Below, one piece after another: positions 1 to 10,258 of a stretch of 64,000 nucleotides of DNA. Below the pieces are notes generated by a model, which saw only the letters and a list, made by a program, of their open reading frames with translations, had not been told where the DNA came from and searched no databases. The translations under genes and the position numbers were made by a program. The stretch is from Bathynomus jamesi. Its lineage: Eukaryota > Arthropoda > Malacostraca > Isopoda > Cirolanidae. The stretch spans positions 156,618-220,617 of the forward strand of contig JAJOZX010007499.1 of assembly GCA_023014485.1 (NCBI GenBank), read 5' to 3'. The first letter of the stretch is position 1. The number at the start of each line of letters is the position of its first letter.

Positions 1-1
1 T

Positions 2-517
2 GCTCTTGGAGTTCTACCTAAAAGGTTATTAATTGGAATGCAGGAGCACGCTTCTGTGAATGGAAAATACAAAAAGACCGCATTTAAGTTCGAAAATTTT
101 GTCCCTAAAAATATAACCCTGTACGTCAATGGGGTGGCCATAGGTGGGACATTGGAAACGAGTTATTCTACAGAGGACGAGTTTCCACTTTGCTCGAGAG
201 TTTATAATAAATACAATAAATATCTTGTACATATTGCTGGTACTTGCAACGAATTAGGAATCGGCGTAACGCAGAAGGAATTCGTTGGAAGGGTAAATCT
301 TTACCGCTTTGACCTCTCCCCCGACTTATATGCAAGTATAAACACACACATTAGCCCACAGCAGAGTAGGAACATCTCAATCAGATTGGAATTCGCCAAG
401 CCGCTAGACGCCTTTATTAGTGTAGTAGTTTACCTCGAGTCACAAGCCCTAAACGAAGTTGACAGGTTTAGGGGTGTAATCACAGACGATTACACTCCAG
501 AGAGTAATGAAGAGTGA
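2..517 (+). CDS. Endogenous Maverick/adintovirus-like major capsid protein, C-terminal part (open at window edge)
   Basis: The reading frame is open from the window edge to a TGA at 515-517, about 171 residues. Features that match the C-terminal half of double-jelly-roll capsid (hexon-like) proteins of Mavericks/adintoviruses (often annotated 'F54H12.2-like') are a 'VLPKRLLIGM' strand near the start, 'LYRFDLSPDL' in the middle, a 'RLEFAKPLD' strand and an 'LNEVDRFRGVITDDY' tail. The following protease start overlaps its stop, which is typical of compact viral gene order. No stop or frameshift is visible in this part. The N-terminal half lies outside the window. A second inverted copy lies at 33.5-34.2 kb. 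The family assignment comes from remembered motif patterns, not a search. Confidence 0.6.
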   Translation, partial: ALGVLPKRLLIGMQEHASVNGKYKKTAFKFENFVPKNITLYVNGVAIGGTLETSYSTEDEFPLCSRVYNKYNKYLVHIAGTCNELGIGVTQKEFVGRVNLYRFDLSPDLYASINTHISPQQSRNISIRLEFAKPLDAFISVVVYLESQALNEVDRFRGVITDDYTPESNEE

Positions 518-662
518 CCGATTCACACACCCCAAATTTATCGGCGTGTTTGCGAAGAATGAAACGTTGAAACTTCCAACAACGAGAGACTGCGGCGCAC
601 TTATTCTAAATACGGATGTTAGTGGTGGAGAAAGGATTCATTGGATAGCCGTTTATTTTTAA
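507..662 (+). pseudogene. Adenain-like cysteine protease, N-terminal fragment
   Basis: An ATG at 507 overlaps the end of the capsid frame by 11 bp and opens a 51-codon frame ending in TAA at 660-662. It reads 'FIGVFAKNETL', then 'LILNTDV', then 'HWIAVYF'. This order (GVF motif, NTD motif, catalytic His in an HW pair) is the N-terminal signature of adenovirus/Maverick-type C5 cysteine proteases. Family members are normally near 200 residues, so the parts carrying the acidic residue and the nucleophilic Cys are missing. The adjacency to a capsid gene supports the call. I infer a broken, non-functional relic. Confidence 0.55.
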
Positions 663-1666
663 AACAGGGAGCGAATGTAGTATTTTAATTCACTGGGCGA
701 ACATCCAAGGAATGATGGTGTTATTGTAAAATTTCTCGAGCAACTGCAAATTCGACAGATAGTGTGCAATCCTTACCGATTCCAGAGCTAATACAGAAAT
801 GTGTTTAGCATGTACTGTTTGTGTTTTCTCATGCATATGGCTCGTGGCGGGAGACTTACAGAATTTATGCAATTTTTCGACTTGTCTGACACTGAGCGGA
901 ATGATGAACTGGTATGCATCCAGATAAAAAAACGGTTCCCGTTTGTAGGCACTCGATGTGTTATGTGAAGTTTTATGTGTTTCCAAATCTGTTTTCGGTT
1001 TTCCTCTAGCACGTCTAGTTTTCGAGATGAGACCGATCATAATATATATAATAAATATAATATATATACAGTATGTAATATAATACTATATATAATATAT
1101 ATAATATGCACATAACTATATATAACATAATATATAATACTGTATATACACAATATATAATATGCGTCCTTTATATAATATAATAATATATATAATATGC
1201 ATATAACTATATATAATATAATATATAATACTATATATACAATATATAATATGCGTCCTTTATACGTGTAGCGAAGTATTTTGTCGTTGCAGCTTAGGTG
1301 TAGGTTTTTGCTTTACCGTCTCTGTACCCTCATATATGGCATTTTGTCATTTCAACTTAGGCTTTTCGCAGGTTGTCTTGTGGTATTTTAGGTGAGAGCA
1401 GTTGCTGGCCACAAATTTGCAAACGTTACACATGTACAGTGTACATGTGGTCCAAAAACAGGGGGTAACAAATGAAACAACGACATTTAATCGGGGCACC
1501 CCGTAAAAACGTTATGTTTGACAAGAAAATAATACCGCAAAAATTTCACGACAATCAAATAATATTTAGAGGTCGCTACCAAAGAACGCGTGACAACGGT
1601 AGCTGTAACGGAAGGACCAACGCAGGAACTCTCCCTCTTTCTGGCTATTTGGGGTAAAACTTGAGA
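663..1666. other. AT-rich interval without recognisable gene
   Basis: Several short open frames exist on both strands (for example 690-1040 on the minus strand), but none has a recognisable motif. The interval contains the AT-rich tandem repeat at 1042-1265. Its last 250 bases lead into the hAT fragment. I see nothing else in it. Confidence 0.5.
1042..1265. repeat. AT-rich tandem repeat, ~89-bp period
   Basis: Two units built from ATA/TAATA runs end in the same 'gcgtcctttata' block, at 1164 and 1253, giving a period of 89 bp. A third, poorer unit lies to the left. Confidence 0.8.
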
Positions 1667-2590
1667 CTATACCAAACCAGACTTTTTTGATCTAGGAAAT
1701 CGCTTCCTGTGGTCTGCCACGACCTGCAGAAGGTACTGCTTTTGTTCTTCATCAGCAGTAATCAGCCTGTTGTACCCTGACATCAGTGTAACTCCTCTTT
1801 CTGCCAAATCGTTGGCAACTTTGAGGTGCGTGGCTACGTCCTTGGCCCTCTGGGATGCAGCATCTGATTTCCAGGCTTTAGGGTTCTTCAGTAGGAAGCC
1901 GTCGTCTAGCCCCAAGATTCAAAAGAATGCCGATGATTGTCCGCTGAAGAAGGAACTGATCTTTTTCTCCTGAATGGCAGACGTGTCCACGACGGCCCTC
2001 TTTAGTGGATCCATCTCTTGTGCTGCCTGGAGCATCTCCTGTGCCATAGCACTCTTGTCTTCCACAGTGAAAGAACCCGAGTCGTCAAATAGCGCCAGAG
2101 GGACGAGGCGCTCACTTAAGTACCAGAGATGGCTTTGAAACTTCTTGAGTGCAGCTGCGGAAATCTTTGGATGGATGCTGTGGTATCGTGGGAGCTCCTT
2201 CAACAGCCGGAGGTCTTTTGCAGGAGCAAAATGGGGCGTAGGAGCGAGGAACCAGGCCTTGAGGTATACCTTGACGAAATCACATACCGCCTTCAGACTC
2301 GTCTCCTTTCGCAGAGTCAGCTTGAATTGAGCCCGGAACATCCAGAGCTTCAAAGAATAGATGGCTTTGGCCATCCACCTAGCGCGATGGAGACTTTGTT
2401 GAGCCCTGAAGCGGATCCCACGGGGAGGAACCCTACCGAGGAAGATGATCGATAGCTCCAGGAGTTCTTGGTAGTCGTCCCTGTGAGGCCCCATAAGTGG
2501 GTTAGGAACTTAAGGAAGGGGGCCCCTTATAACAGAGGCTCCAGGGGGCCCCTCCAGGGCAACTTTCAAAGACCCCAAATTCCTTTGGCC
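1667..2590 (-). pseudogene. hAT-like transposase, C-terminal fragment
   Basis: Two minus-strand frames (2494-1919, then 1915-1667) carry the C-terminal half of the transposase family seen again at 28.8-31.0 kb. Shared blocks in order are 'RDDYQELLEL', 'RARWMAKAIYSLK', 'FKLTLRKE', 'LWYLSERLVPLALFD', 'LAERGVTLMSGYN' and 'DEEQKQYLLQVV..HRK'. The RW pair and the ER motif correspond to the conserved Trp and last catalytic Glu of hAT transposases. The catalytic Asp residues and N-terminus are absent: homology stops near 2590. The break between the two frames near 1916 is one clear lesion. Confidence 0.7.
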
Positions 2591-3440
2591 TTATTCCATC
2601 ATACTACTCATCTCACTGATTACATCCCCGCAACAAATGCTAAAGACGTCTTGGAGTATGTATCAAATTTAAGCTGAGTTAAAAAATATAGTCATGGTGA
2701 AGCGAAGGACGCGGCGCTTAGTGAAGAAAAACAGAGACATTGGACTATGAAATTCGTTGATGAATGGTCCGAGAAATGTTATTACATCATGTTACATCTC
2801 ACTGATTAAATTCCCGCAACAAAAAACATGGACCTAGTGATCAAGGATAATTTAAAATATTTTTACCACGACATAAACGTTTACCAGGATGATGTGTCTA
2901 GTGAAGTCATAGTTAAATGCTTGTGTACATTTTTAATAGATCATGGCGACGATTACTTTTTGTCCCCCGGCGTGGAACGGTATGAACATGTATGTTTCTC
3001 GAATAGAACCCCGAATATGTTTGCACAGTGGTGCATATCCTTACATGTTTTAACCAGCGAGTTCCGAGTCATCGAGCCATGAACAGGAGGCGTCTCGATC
3101 CTAACTAAGTCCTATGACTCACCACCAGGTTTGCGTCACGAACTGAAACGAGCAGTCCGCCTCACACCAGCATTTGAGTTTGGAGCATCGTGACGTGCTA
3201 TCCAGAAGCTTCCTCACAATTGTACCACCAAGAAACACGTGCTGAGAGGTATCCTTAACGCTCAAAACGTCATTACTTTTTTCAAATTATTGAGTGCTTA
3301 AAGGTAGCAATAGGTCGAGTAGTATACCCTCAAAAAGTAGAGTGCAGTGCAATTGCATGCAACATGATCAATAATTGCAATAATGGGCTTTAAGCCCTCG
3401 AAGTGGGTAGTGGGGTTATGCAACAAGGAGAGAGAGGTGT
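2591..3440. other. Unassigned interval with a short direct repeat
   Basis: No gene is recognised except the small frame at 2828-3082. A block reading 'tcactgatta(c/a)at(c/t)cccgcaac' occurs at about 2614 and again at about 2800, roughly 186 bp apart, each followed by an A-rich stretch. It may be a remnant of a direct-repeat-bounded insertion. Confidence 0.4.
2828..3082 (+). CDS. Hypothetical 84-residue protein
   Basis: An 84-codon frame starts at ATG 2828 and ends at TGA. It is acidic-aromatic, has five Cys residues (the 'VKCLC' pair, then 'HVCF' and 'QWCISL') and no membrane segment or signal peptide. I do not recognise a family. It sits between a hAT fragment and a MITE and could be a small gene of the nearby virus-like element, but nothing in the sequence proves that. 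Confidence 0.25.
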   Translation: MDLVIKDNLKYFYHDINVYQDDVSSEVIVKCLCTFLIDHGDDYFLSPGVERYEHVCFSNRTPNMFAQWCISLHVLTSEFRVIEP

Positions 3441-3466
3441 TTTAGACCCCAATATATATATATATA

Positions 3467-3700
3467 GGGTGTTCCAGAAGTCATCACCCCATCTGTAGTA
3501 CCTGTAACCTTAATTTAATTATTGTTTTTTTTTCCAGATTGTAGATCAACCCCAATAATTTGAAGATGGAACACTCCACACCACAACATAATTCTAACAT
3601 AATTCTAAATAAAATAAATTATTTCCACTTTCTACAGTATTTGTCGTTTTATTTGTTCAAAAGTTATAAGCAAAACAAATGGTGTGATGACTTTTGGAAC

Positions 3701-3704
<4 letters not shown>
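3467..3704. mobile_element. Mariner-type MITE
   Basis: The element is 238 bp with terminal inverted repeats 'GGGTGTTCCAGAAGTCATCA' on the left and the matching complement at the right end (about 22 bp, one or two mismatches). It is flanked by TA within (TA)n tracts. It has no transposase, so it is a non-autonomous derivative. The ends resemble those of other mariner elements here, which begin with (A)GGGTG. Confidence 0.8.
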
Positions 3705-3743
<39 letters not shown>

Positions 3744-3749
<6 letters not shown>

Positions 3750-4311
3750 CGTTAAACTTAGTGGTTAAACTTAAAACCTTATTTGCGTTATTATAACTAT
3801 TTTGCGCGTTCCTCTTTTCTCAATCTCTTCATCTTTTATTCTCTTTACACTCGCTTATGCTGTACTTTATAAACACGGGCAGACTCGCTTTCGGGCCGGT
3901 GGGTGCCATTATAATTTGAACCAGACGGGGGAGACGGGGGATTAATTATACACTTCATTAACACTTTACTGACTTTTTATTTATATCGAAACACTTTTGG
4001 ATAAACGGATTAATGCGAGGGGGAAATTAACGTTAGCATTTTAGTCGGAGAGAGACACGTAAGAATATTCTACATTTAAAAAAAATCTTAATACCAAAAA
4101 ACCACCTTATCAGGACAAAGGCCGTCCGATCACTGAAGGGCATTTCTACCCAGCCTCCGCTTGGGCAGCTTTTTAGTGTTGCCAACTAGTATTTTATAAA
4201 CAAACCATTATTTAACGTAATTACATTTTATTAAACATTATTATCTTCTTTATTAAACAAACATTATAAATTCTTTTAAACAAAGCATTTTTTTCTGAAT
4301 TAGACATTACT

Positions 4312-4314
<3 letters not shown>
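3744..4314. mobile_element. Solo LTR (diverged relative of the 12.7/20.2-kb LTRs)
   Basis: This 571-bp block begins TATAGT and ends ACTACA. It follows the internal order of the LTRs at 12.74 and 20.18 kb: G-rich 'gacgggggattaatta', then 'gtcggagagagacac', then 'gttgccaact', then an AT-rich tail ending 'attactaca'. The 4-bp flanks are ATAT on both sides. It contains no coding sequence and has diverged well beyond the two later copies, so it is probably an older solo LTR. Confidence 0.6.
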
Positions 4315-4384
<70 letters not shown>

Positions 4385-6022
4385 CGGGTGGTCCGAAAAA
4401 AATGACGCATTTTTTAAAAATTAATATCTCAGTAACCCCCTTCCTTATCATGACAATTTTTATATGCAAGATACTTTCAAACTTCTTTTTTTGAATGCAA
4501 GAAACGGAATTCTGATATCTTTTATAGTTTTCTCGCAATTAACAAAAGTAACAACATGGGTCAAAAAAACAAAAATCGCAATATAATATCCGTTTTTTAT
4601 ACGATATCATTTTTATACGATATCATGCGATATTTTTGCAAGTTATTACAAAACTCTACAGGAATGAACAAGTCAAATTGTGGATATTTTTATTTTTTAA
4701 CAATTCGTCAGTACCCTTAATGATGTTGTCAGAGGAAGATCGTATTCTCATTAAAAATTGTTACTGTGAAAAAGGATGGAAGACTGGAAGGTTATTGCAA
4801 GAGTTTCCCGGCAAAAAGTGGAAAAGGCGTGCAGTGGAAAGACTCTTAAAGAAGATTCGCGAATCGGGAAGTACTGCCAGAAAACCAGGAAGCGGTAGAC
4901 CTAAAACAGCTTCGGTTCCAGAAAATGTGGATTACATCAACGATAAAATCTGCTCTCAAGAAGATAAACCAGGAAGTCATTTGTCACAAAGAACAATTGC
5001 TAAACATTTGAATATTGGAAAGACTTCTGTACACCGAATAATTAAAGCACAAAAACTAAAAGCCTTCAAAAGAATAGTATCTTCTAGAAAAAGTGATACT
5101 GTTAAGGATAAAAGAAAAACAAGGTGCAGAAAGTTACTTGATAATTTCTCTGTCGTTGATATTAAAAAGATAGTCTTCACGGATGAAAAAGATTTCACTC
5201 TAGAAATTCCGCGAAACCGTCAAAATGATGTTGTCTACGGGCGTGGTAAAAAGTGTGACATTTCAATAAACAGATTGTATCATGAAACGTCAAGATTCTC
5301 CAAAAAGGTTATGATATCTGCAGGGGTCTCTTGGAATGGCAAGACAGATGTTCATTTTATTGAAACTGAAAAGACAAAGGTGAATTCTGCAAATTACATT
5401 GAACTTTTAAGAACAAAATTGTTGCCGGATTGTCGTCGCCTGTATCAAGAAAATGATTTCATATTTCAACAAGATGGAGCACCGTCGCATACAAGCTACC
5501 ACACAGTCGTTTCTGATTAGCAATACACCAAAATTAATAACGAAAAATGAGTGGCCACCACAAAGCCCAGATTGTAATCCTATGGACTACTCAATTTGGG
5601 AGTTACTAAAAGAGAAGGTTTACCGAGGTCGACGAGAAAAATTCACCGAATCAGAATTAAAAAGTAAAATACTTGAATCTTGGCAAGAAATTGGCATTAA
5701 TGAAGTAAGAAGTATTATTTTTGTGTGGAAGAAAAGACTTAGATTAGTGTGTCAACAGAGTGGTGGTCCAATCGATCATTTACTGTAAATTAATTAGTTA
5801 AATTTCTGATTAAATTTTTCCTTTCTCATGATATTCGTTTTTTTGACCCATGTTGTTACTTTTGTTAATTGCGAGAAAACTATAAAAGATATCAGAATTC
5901 CGTTTCTTGCATTCAAAAAAAGAAGTTTGAAAGTATCTTGCATATAAAAATTGTCATGATAAGGAAGGGGGTTACTGAGATATTAATTTTTAAAAAATGC
6001 GTCATTTTTTTCGGACCACCCG
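4385..6022 (+). mobile_element. Tc1/mariner transposon with long (~180 bp) TIRs
   Basis: Bases 4385-4571 are repeated in inverted orientation at 5840-6022 with almost no differences, beginning 'CGGGTGGTCCGAAAAAAATG'. The element lies within (TA)n on both sides, as expected for TA target duplication. It encloses one broken transposase gene (4720-5788). The near identity of the TIRs suggests recent activity, in contrast to the frameshifted gene. Confidence 0.9.
4720..5788 (+). pseudogene. Tc1/mariner transposase (about DD37D, maT-like), one frameshift
   Basis: The likely start is the ATG at 4720, giving 'MMLSEEDRILIKN'; an in-frame upstream ATG at 4636 lies in AT-rich leader. An N-terminal helix-turn-helix region contains the GRPK hook 'KPGSGRPKT' and 'KHLNIGKTSVHRIIK'. 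The DDE core has 'IVFTDEKDF' (first Asp), 'FQQDGAPSHTS' (second Asp) and 'PPQSPDCNPMDYSIWELLKEK' (third Asp in NPMDYS). A one-base shift at about 5497 splits the frame just after the second Asp. Counting across the shift leaves about 36-37 residues between the last two Asp residues, close to the DD37D (maT) group. The C-terminus ends normally at 5788. It would need the single lesion repaired to be active, so I call it a recent pseudogene or a sequence error. Confidence 0.85.
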
Positions 6023-6076
<54 letters not shown>

Positions 6077-6080
<4 letters not shown>

Positions 6081-7478
6081 GGTGTTTGAAAACTTTCTGT
6101 ACAAATTGTAATGGGGGATAGGCAACACCAAGACAAACCCTTTTCGTCTATAAGTGTATGTCCGCTGACGTCACCATTCGGCGCGAGAGGGCGCCGCTGC
6201 AATTGGGTAAAAGGTGAAGTGGGCTAGACTCGCGCTTACCGCGGGCATTGTTAAATCGGACGTAGTACGCGTAACATGGAGCGCTTCACGACTGCTGAGA
6301 TGGCTGACATGCATATAGTGTATGAGGCTGCCAATGGAAACGGAAGAGCTGCTGTGAGGTTGTACCGACAGCGCTTCCCAAACAGACGTGTGCCAAACCA
6401 CCAAACGTTTGCGCATTTGCATCGGCGACTGCGAGAAACTGGAACATTCCATGCAAACATGCATGACACTGGTCGGGAGAAACGTGCGCACTCCTGACAT
6501 GGAAGAAGAAATCCTACGGCGATTTGAGGACAATCCAAGCGCAAGCACGCGAGGTGTTGCACGTATCCTCGGTGTGAACCACGACCTGGTCTGGAGAGTG
6601 TTGCACGAGCAGCAGTTACATCCGTTTCATCGTCAGAGAGTCCAGGCATTACAACCTCGGGATTACCCTCTTCGTGTGGAATTCGCACGCTGGTTTCTGC
6701 AGCAGACAGCGGTGCAGCCTAATTTTCCGGCTTATGTGCTGTTCTCAGATGAGGCCTGTTTCACACGTGAGAGTGTGTTTAACATGCACAATTCTCACGT
6801 GTGGGCGCACGCAAATCCACATGCTACACGGGTGCATGCTCATCAAGAACGGTTCGCCGTCAATGTTTGGGCGGGTATCGTCCATGGCAAGTTGATTGGG
6901 CCGTACCTGCTGCCTGCCCGACTCGACGGGCGGGTTTATCGGATATTTCTTGAAGAAACGTTGCCGGAACTGCTGGAAGATTTTCCCGTGGCTATTCGTA
7001 GACGAATGTGGTTTCAACAGGACGGGGCCCCCAGAACACTCCAGCAACGATGTGCGGGATTATCTGAACGCCACTTTTGGGGACCGATTGATAGGCCGGG
7101 GTGGGCCCGTAGCCTGGCCACCGAGATTGCCCGATTTAACATGCCTCGATTTCTTCCTTTGGCACACGTCTGTTTGGGAAGCGCTGTCGGTACAACCTCA
7201 CAGCAGCTCTTCCGTTTCCATTGGCAGCCCCATACACCATATGCATGTCAGCCATCTCAGCAGTCGTGAAGCGCTCCATGTTACGCGTACTACGTCCGAT
7301 TTAAGAATGCCCTCGGCAAGCGCGAGTCTAGCCCACTTCACCTTATAGCCAATTGCAGCGGCGCCCTCTCGCGCCGAATGGTGACGTCAGCGGACATACA
7401 CTTATAGACGAAAAGGGTTTGTCTTGGTGTTGCCTATCCCCCATTACAATTTGTACAGAAAGTTTTCAAACACCCTGT
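6077..7478 (+). mobile_element. DD41D (rosa-like) mariner rearranged into a fold-back element
   Basis: The ends read 'ACAGGGTGTTTGAAAACTTT' and its complement, within TA flanks. The inverted arms are unusually long: 6077-6398 on the left and 7158-7478 on the right. The right arm is an inverted copy of the element's own 5' end, including the first ~120 bp of the transposase coding region. It replaces the true 3' end of the gene and the real 3' terminus. Confidence 0.85.
6276..7160 (+). pseudogene. DD41D mariner transposase, frameshifted and 3'-replaced
   Basis: The start is ATG 6276 ('[16 protein letters not shown]'), with an N-terminal helix-turn-helix domain. A frameshift near 6480 continues into '[18 protein letters not shown]'. 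The catalytic blocks are 'YVLFSDEACF' (first Asp), 'WFQQDGAP' (second Asp) and '[11 protein letters not shown]' (third Asp). Another shift lies at about 7035, right after the second Asp. Counting across it gives 41 residues between the last two Asp residues, the spacing of the rosa/DD41D group. The frame is cut directly after 'LDFFLW', where the inverted copy of the 5' end begins. The C-terminal ~60 residues are lost. Confidence 0.85.
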
Positions 7479-7482
7479 ATAT

Positions 7483-8734
7483 TAGTGATGCAGCGGATGT
7501 CATTTTTTTCACATCCGCGGATGCGGATGCGGATGCGGATGTCTACATTTTCGTTATTTTTTAGGATATATTCGAGATTTGTTGTGTTTAACGTATATAA
7601 TAAGTTATTATATAGAGAGAGCTGTAGCTATAATGTAGTATAATTGATTAATTGTACAATAATTGCTGTACTTTTCTCTGAACATATAAAATAATATCAA
7701 GCATCTAACTAATATAGAAATCAATTGTGAATTCGTCTGCAAATAAATTCGTTATATTTTGTCGAGTTTCAGCCACAATTAGAAACCATAATTGTGTTAC
7801 CAGGATGCGGGACGTGAACCCAACTCAAATGCACCTCACCGACCTCTTTCCCCAACCTCCACCCTTATAGAAAGAGATCTTTAATTAGCTTCATAACTAT
7901 TTATATTAAGTTTAAAGTTTTATTAGGCATATTTATAAATGAGTAATTAAAATAAAGTAAACTAAGATGTTCATCGTTTAATATTCAAACTTAATTATAG
8001 GAAGGTTATGCTTAAGGAACATTAATTTTTCTGCCTTTTCTGCTGCCAGTCTGTTTCTCTTTTCATCATATATTAATCCAGCACTGCTAAATAATCTCTC
8101 GCTTGGTACGTTTGTTGGAGGACAGGCTAAATGTTTCCTTGCAAGTTTACTCAAGTATGGATAGATATTCTGCGTATTTTTCCACCAACTAATAGGATTG
8201 TCACATGCAGCCAGGCGTTTTTCTTGGTGATAGCTCTCGATCATTTTTACTACATCTTTTGACATCGCGTAGGTCTCGTCATTGCTGCTTGACTCAAGAA
8301 ACTGAGAGAGAGATTCTGTGATAGATTTGCTCGTTGAAGGTGTTGGTTCTGTCACTGAAACTTTTATTCTTTTGGTGGGTGGCGAAGCGACAGATTCAAG
8401 AGATTGAAGCTCTTCAACTGCTTTGCCAAGTGATGATTTAACTCGTTCTAATGTACTAGGTGAAAATAACTTAGCTTTGTAACGTGGATCTAAGTAGGTT
8501 GCAAGAGAGTAACTTCATACAAGAACAGCCTCTCGTCTTGTCGCTTGCATCACTTTTGCGCACAATGAACTAGTTCTATTATTACAGTAGAATTTGATAA
8601 TTTCCACTTATTAATGACGTTTTATCTCAACGGTCCACATCCGCACGACATCCGCAGTCCAAAGTGCGGATGCGAGAAAATGTGCGGATGTTCCGCGGAT
8701 GCGGATGCGGATGCGGATGTGACCTACATCACTA
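7483..8734 (-). mobile_element. hAT element, internally deleted, with exact 8-bp target duplication
   Basis: The termini are TAGTGATG and CATCACTA, matching the hAT end rule (YARNG). Direct repeats CTGTATAT lie on both sides (7475-7482 and 8735-8742). The left copy is the end of the DD41D mariner, so this hAT inserted into the mariner's terminus. Just inside both ends are runs of the hexamer GCGGAT (about 7517-7545 and 8694-8720), probably transposase-binding subterminal repeats. The element keeps only the C-terminal end of a transposase. Confidence 0.92.
7978..8355 (-). pseudogene. hAT transposase C-terminal dimerisation domain (hATC), truncated
   Basis: A 125-residue minus-strand frame carries a near-textbook hATC domain: 'WWKNTQNIYPYLSKLARKHL', 'PPTNVPSERLFSSAGLIYDE' and 'AEKAEKLMFLKHNLP'. 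The SERLFSSAG block includes the last catalytic Glu of hAT transposases. It ends 'IIKFEY' at a normal stop. The BED finger and the two catalytic Asp blocks are missing: codons upstream to about 8480 show decayed sequence only. It is the remnant of a ZBED-type hAT gene. Confidence 0.9.

Positions 8735-8742
<8 letters not shown>

Positions 8743-8782
<40 letters not shown>
8743..8782. repeat. (TA)n microsatellite
   Basis: A pure AT dinucleotide run of about 40 bp starts in the hAT target duplication and leads into the inverted-repeat block. Confidence 0.95.
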
Positions 8783-8787
<5 letters not shown>

Positions 8788-9713
8788 ACACACCAACCGT
8801 GCATGGAACAAGGAACTCTTCTGGGATAATTAAATCCACTATATTCCGAATAAGTAATGGTAAATGAGAAATACCATAGTTTTTCTTTTTCATGTTGCAA
8901 GCCCGACGTGGGCAACGGGTCTCTCGCAAAGAGGTCCCATAAATATAGCTTCCCTCACCAGCTATCTGCAAAGCAGACAGGATCCAGCTTTGGGACATGG
9001 ATCGAGGGAAAGCAGCCTAGCCCCACTACATTTAGAACTTCAATATAAGTAAAAGACTCGTTGCATTCACGTCGGATTCAATAAATCAAAGAAAAAGGGG
9101 TAACTATTATATTTTTAGCCAAAACCAAAATTTAAACCTCAACTGGCAGAATTGAGCGTCCACTTTTCGGACTATAGTGGGTTTAATTATCCCAGAAGAG
9201 TTCCTTGTTCCATGCACGGTCTGTGTGTATCATAAAAAACTCAGGGAACCATTCTGAGTTCATTCCCATCGTGAAACGGACATGTTATGTGCCTTGAAAA
9301 GTGGACGCTCAATTCTGCCAGTTGAGGTTTAAGTTTTGGTTTTGGCTAAAAATATAATAGTTACCCCTTTTTCTTTGATTTATTCAATCCGACGTGAATG
9401 CAACGAGTCTTTTACTTATATTGAGGTTCTAAATGTAGTGGGGCTAGGCTGCTTTCCCTAGATCCATGTCCCAAAGCTGGATCCTGTCTGCTTTGCAGAT
9501 AGCTGGTGAGGGAAGCTATATTTATGGGACCTCTTTGCGAGAGACCCGTTGCCCACGTCGGGCTTGCATCATGAAAAAGAAAAACTATGGTATTTGTCAT
9601 TTACCATTACTTATTCGGACTATAGTGGATTTAATTATCCCAGAAGAGTTCCTTGTTCCGTGCACTGTCTGTGTGTATCATAAAAAACTCAGGGAACCAT
9701 TCTGAGTTCATTC

Positions 9714-9716
<3 letters not shown>
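8783..9716. repeat. Nested inverted repeat of an unrecognised element ('A' element), pair 1
   Basis: Sequence 8783-9165 returns inverted at about 9297-9690. Landmarks are 'gggcaacgggtctctcgcaa', 'caaagcagacaggatccagc' and 'aaactcagggaaccattctg'. Between the arms (about 9170-9300) lies a further short copy of the element's end. A frame of ~75 residues recurs in each copy and ends '..VYHKKLREPF', but I do not recognise it. The end 'gggaatgaactcagaatggttccctg' is partly self-complementary. It could be a MITE or a non-coding element. Confidence 0.65.
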
Positions 9717-9752
<36 letters not shown>

Positions 9753-9900
9753 GGTGTGTTTTCATGTAGGTTTGTATAGAAAAAAAAAAAACTGCTTTTA
9801 TACAGGGTGTACATAAAGCCAGGATCTATTTTTGTGAAGCACTTGGAAATTATATGGAATTCAATCATAAAATGATAAAGTGGTGACATTTATTAAATAA

Positions 9901-10241
9901 TTAAGAGTAGGATTCGACGTGATGCCCAGCAGTATCCCTGCACAGCTCAAATCGTTCAGCAGCATTTCTAAACACATTCTGGAGCATTTGCGGGGTTATG
10001 TTATCTGCAGCAGTTCGTATACGTGTACGTAAGTTTTCAAGACTCGTAATCTTCGTCTGATAGACGTGCGATTTGATAAAGCCCCATGCAAAGAAATCTA
10101 AAGGGGTTATATCTGGTGATCTCGCTGGCCAAGGTCTGTTGCTTCCGCGTCCGATCCAGCGATTTGGAAAACGTCCATTTAGATAATCCTGAACAATTTT
10201 GGCATAGTGACAAGGAGCACCATCATGTTGATAGACGACGG
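9901..10241 (-). pseudogene. DD41D-type mariner transposase, C-terminal half (left arm)
   Basis: The minus-strand frame includes 'VYQHDGAPCHYA' (second catalytic Asp), 'GRFPNRWIGRGSNRPWPARS' and 'PDITPLDFFAWG' (third Asp), then 'IKSHVYQTK' and a C-terminal helix region ending '..HVESYS'. About 41 residues separate the two Asp residues. The N-terminal DNA-binding domain and first Asp are absent because the arm begins in mid-gene. Compared with the right arm it has a few substitutions, for example I for L before TPLDFF. Confidence 0.85.
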
Positions 10242-10258
10242 TACTAACAATCCTATCC

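Noticed and set aside
690..1040. 116-residue minus-strand frame
   Set aside because: No recognisable motif and no homologous second copy; a chance frame cannot be excluded.
3560..3748. Frames ending in runs of Ile-Tyr, also at 4221-4538, 5869-6202, 8611-8998 and 11070-11698
   Set aside because: They translate (TA)n microsatellites together with transposon ends.
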